Origin: Nitrospiraceae bacterium
GTDB taxonomy: Bacteria > Nitrospirota > Nitrospiria > Nitrospirales > UBA8639
DNA length: 5,044 nt
Assembly (NCBI GenBank): GCA_003523945.1
Contig: DOFS01000204.1
Coordinates: 1-5,044, forward strand
Direction of reading: 5' to 3'
Below are positions 4,999-5,044 of this stretch, one piece after another. Made by a program: the position numbers and the translations under genes. Within the stretch, counting starts at the first letter, position 1. The number at the start of each line of letters is the position of its first letter. The notes below the pieces were generated by a model, which saw nothing but the letters and a program-made list of their open reading frames with translations, had not been told where the DNA came from and did no database searches.

Positions 4999-5044
4999 AT
5001 GAAACCACCAATCAGTGATATCGCCTTTACTCCAGCCGTGAAAG
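4999..5044 (+). CDS. Start of a probable pyridoxamine 5'-phosphate oxidase-family flavoprotein (partial)
   Basis: AAGGAG (4985-4990) lies 8 bases before an ATG whose frame is open to the window end, giving MKPPISDIAFTPAVK. The 'SDIAFTPAVK' opening resembles, from memory, the N-terminus of pyridoxamine 5'-phosphate oxidase-like, flavin-binding split-barrel proteins that are often found near stress and detoxification genes. Only 15 residues are visible, so the family call is tentative. The 33-base gap after the ene-reductase, with no terminator, makes it part of the same operon. Confidence 0.55.
   Translation, partial: MKPPISDIAFTPAVK

Noticed and set aside
1..5044. CRISPR array, tRNA/rRNA genes, insertion sequence or attachment site
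   Set aside because: I saw no regularly spaced repeats, transposase motifs, terminal inverted repeats or tRNA-like cloverleaf; almost all of the window is ordinary coding sequence.

Overview
The window reads as bacterial DNA carrying a compact stress or detoxification operon with a divergently transcribed activator gene. Genes are tightly packed, most have strong AAGGAG-type ribosome binding sites, and base composition is moderate: about 57-60% GC in hand-counted rows of the regulator and first operon gene, and often 35-52% further on. The regulator type and gene mix would suit a Nitrospirota-like or proteobacterial genome, but nothing here fixes the taxonomy.

Layout. On the minus strand, 1-283 is the 5' part of a regulator gene with a GAF-like start and a Cys cluster, most like the GAF-type sigma-54-dependent activators; its AAA+ and HTH parts lie outside the window. 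The 204-base divergent gap (284-487) holds ACGAAA/TTTCGT palindromes (298-347), an AT-rich segment with a weak IHF-like site (363-401), and a near-consensus sigma-54 promoter (413-429) pointing right. Seven plus-strand genes follow with no convincing terminator between them: an AhpD/carboxymuconolactone-decarboxylase-family protein (488-1036), a SnoaL/NTF2-like protein (1103-1468), an isochorismatase-family cysteine hydrolase (1508-2191), an alpha/beta hydrolase with an Asp nucleophile and an N-terminal export signal (2274-3296), a tautomerase-like protein (3371-3787), an Old Yellow Enzyme ene-reductase (3853-4965), and the start of a probable pyridoxamine-phosphate-oxidase-like flavoprotein (4999 to the window end).

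How they fit together (inference). The set combines a CxxC peroxidase-type protein, a flavin ene-reductase, a possible second flavoprotein, a tautomerase and two hydrolases. That is what one would expect for defence against, or turnover of, reactive carbonyls, quinones or peroxides. The divergent regulator, enhancer-like palindromes and sigma-54 promoter form a self-consistent control circuit. The Cys cluster in the regulator's sensor domain is a plausible place for redox or electrophile sensing.

The most unusual details are a locally frameshifted stretch inside the tautomerase gene (two compensating one-base indels at A runs), a 19-base perfect inverted repeat over that gene's stop codon, the GT in place of GC in the sigma-54 -12 element, and the exported hydrolase among otherwise cytoplasmic enzymes.
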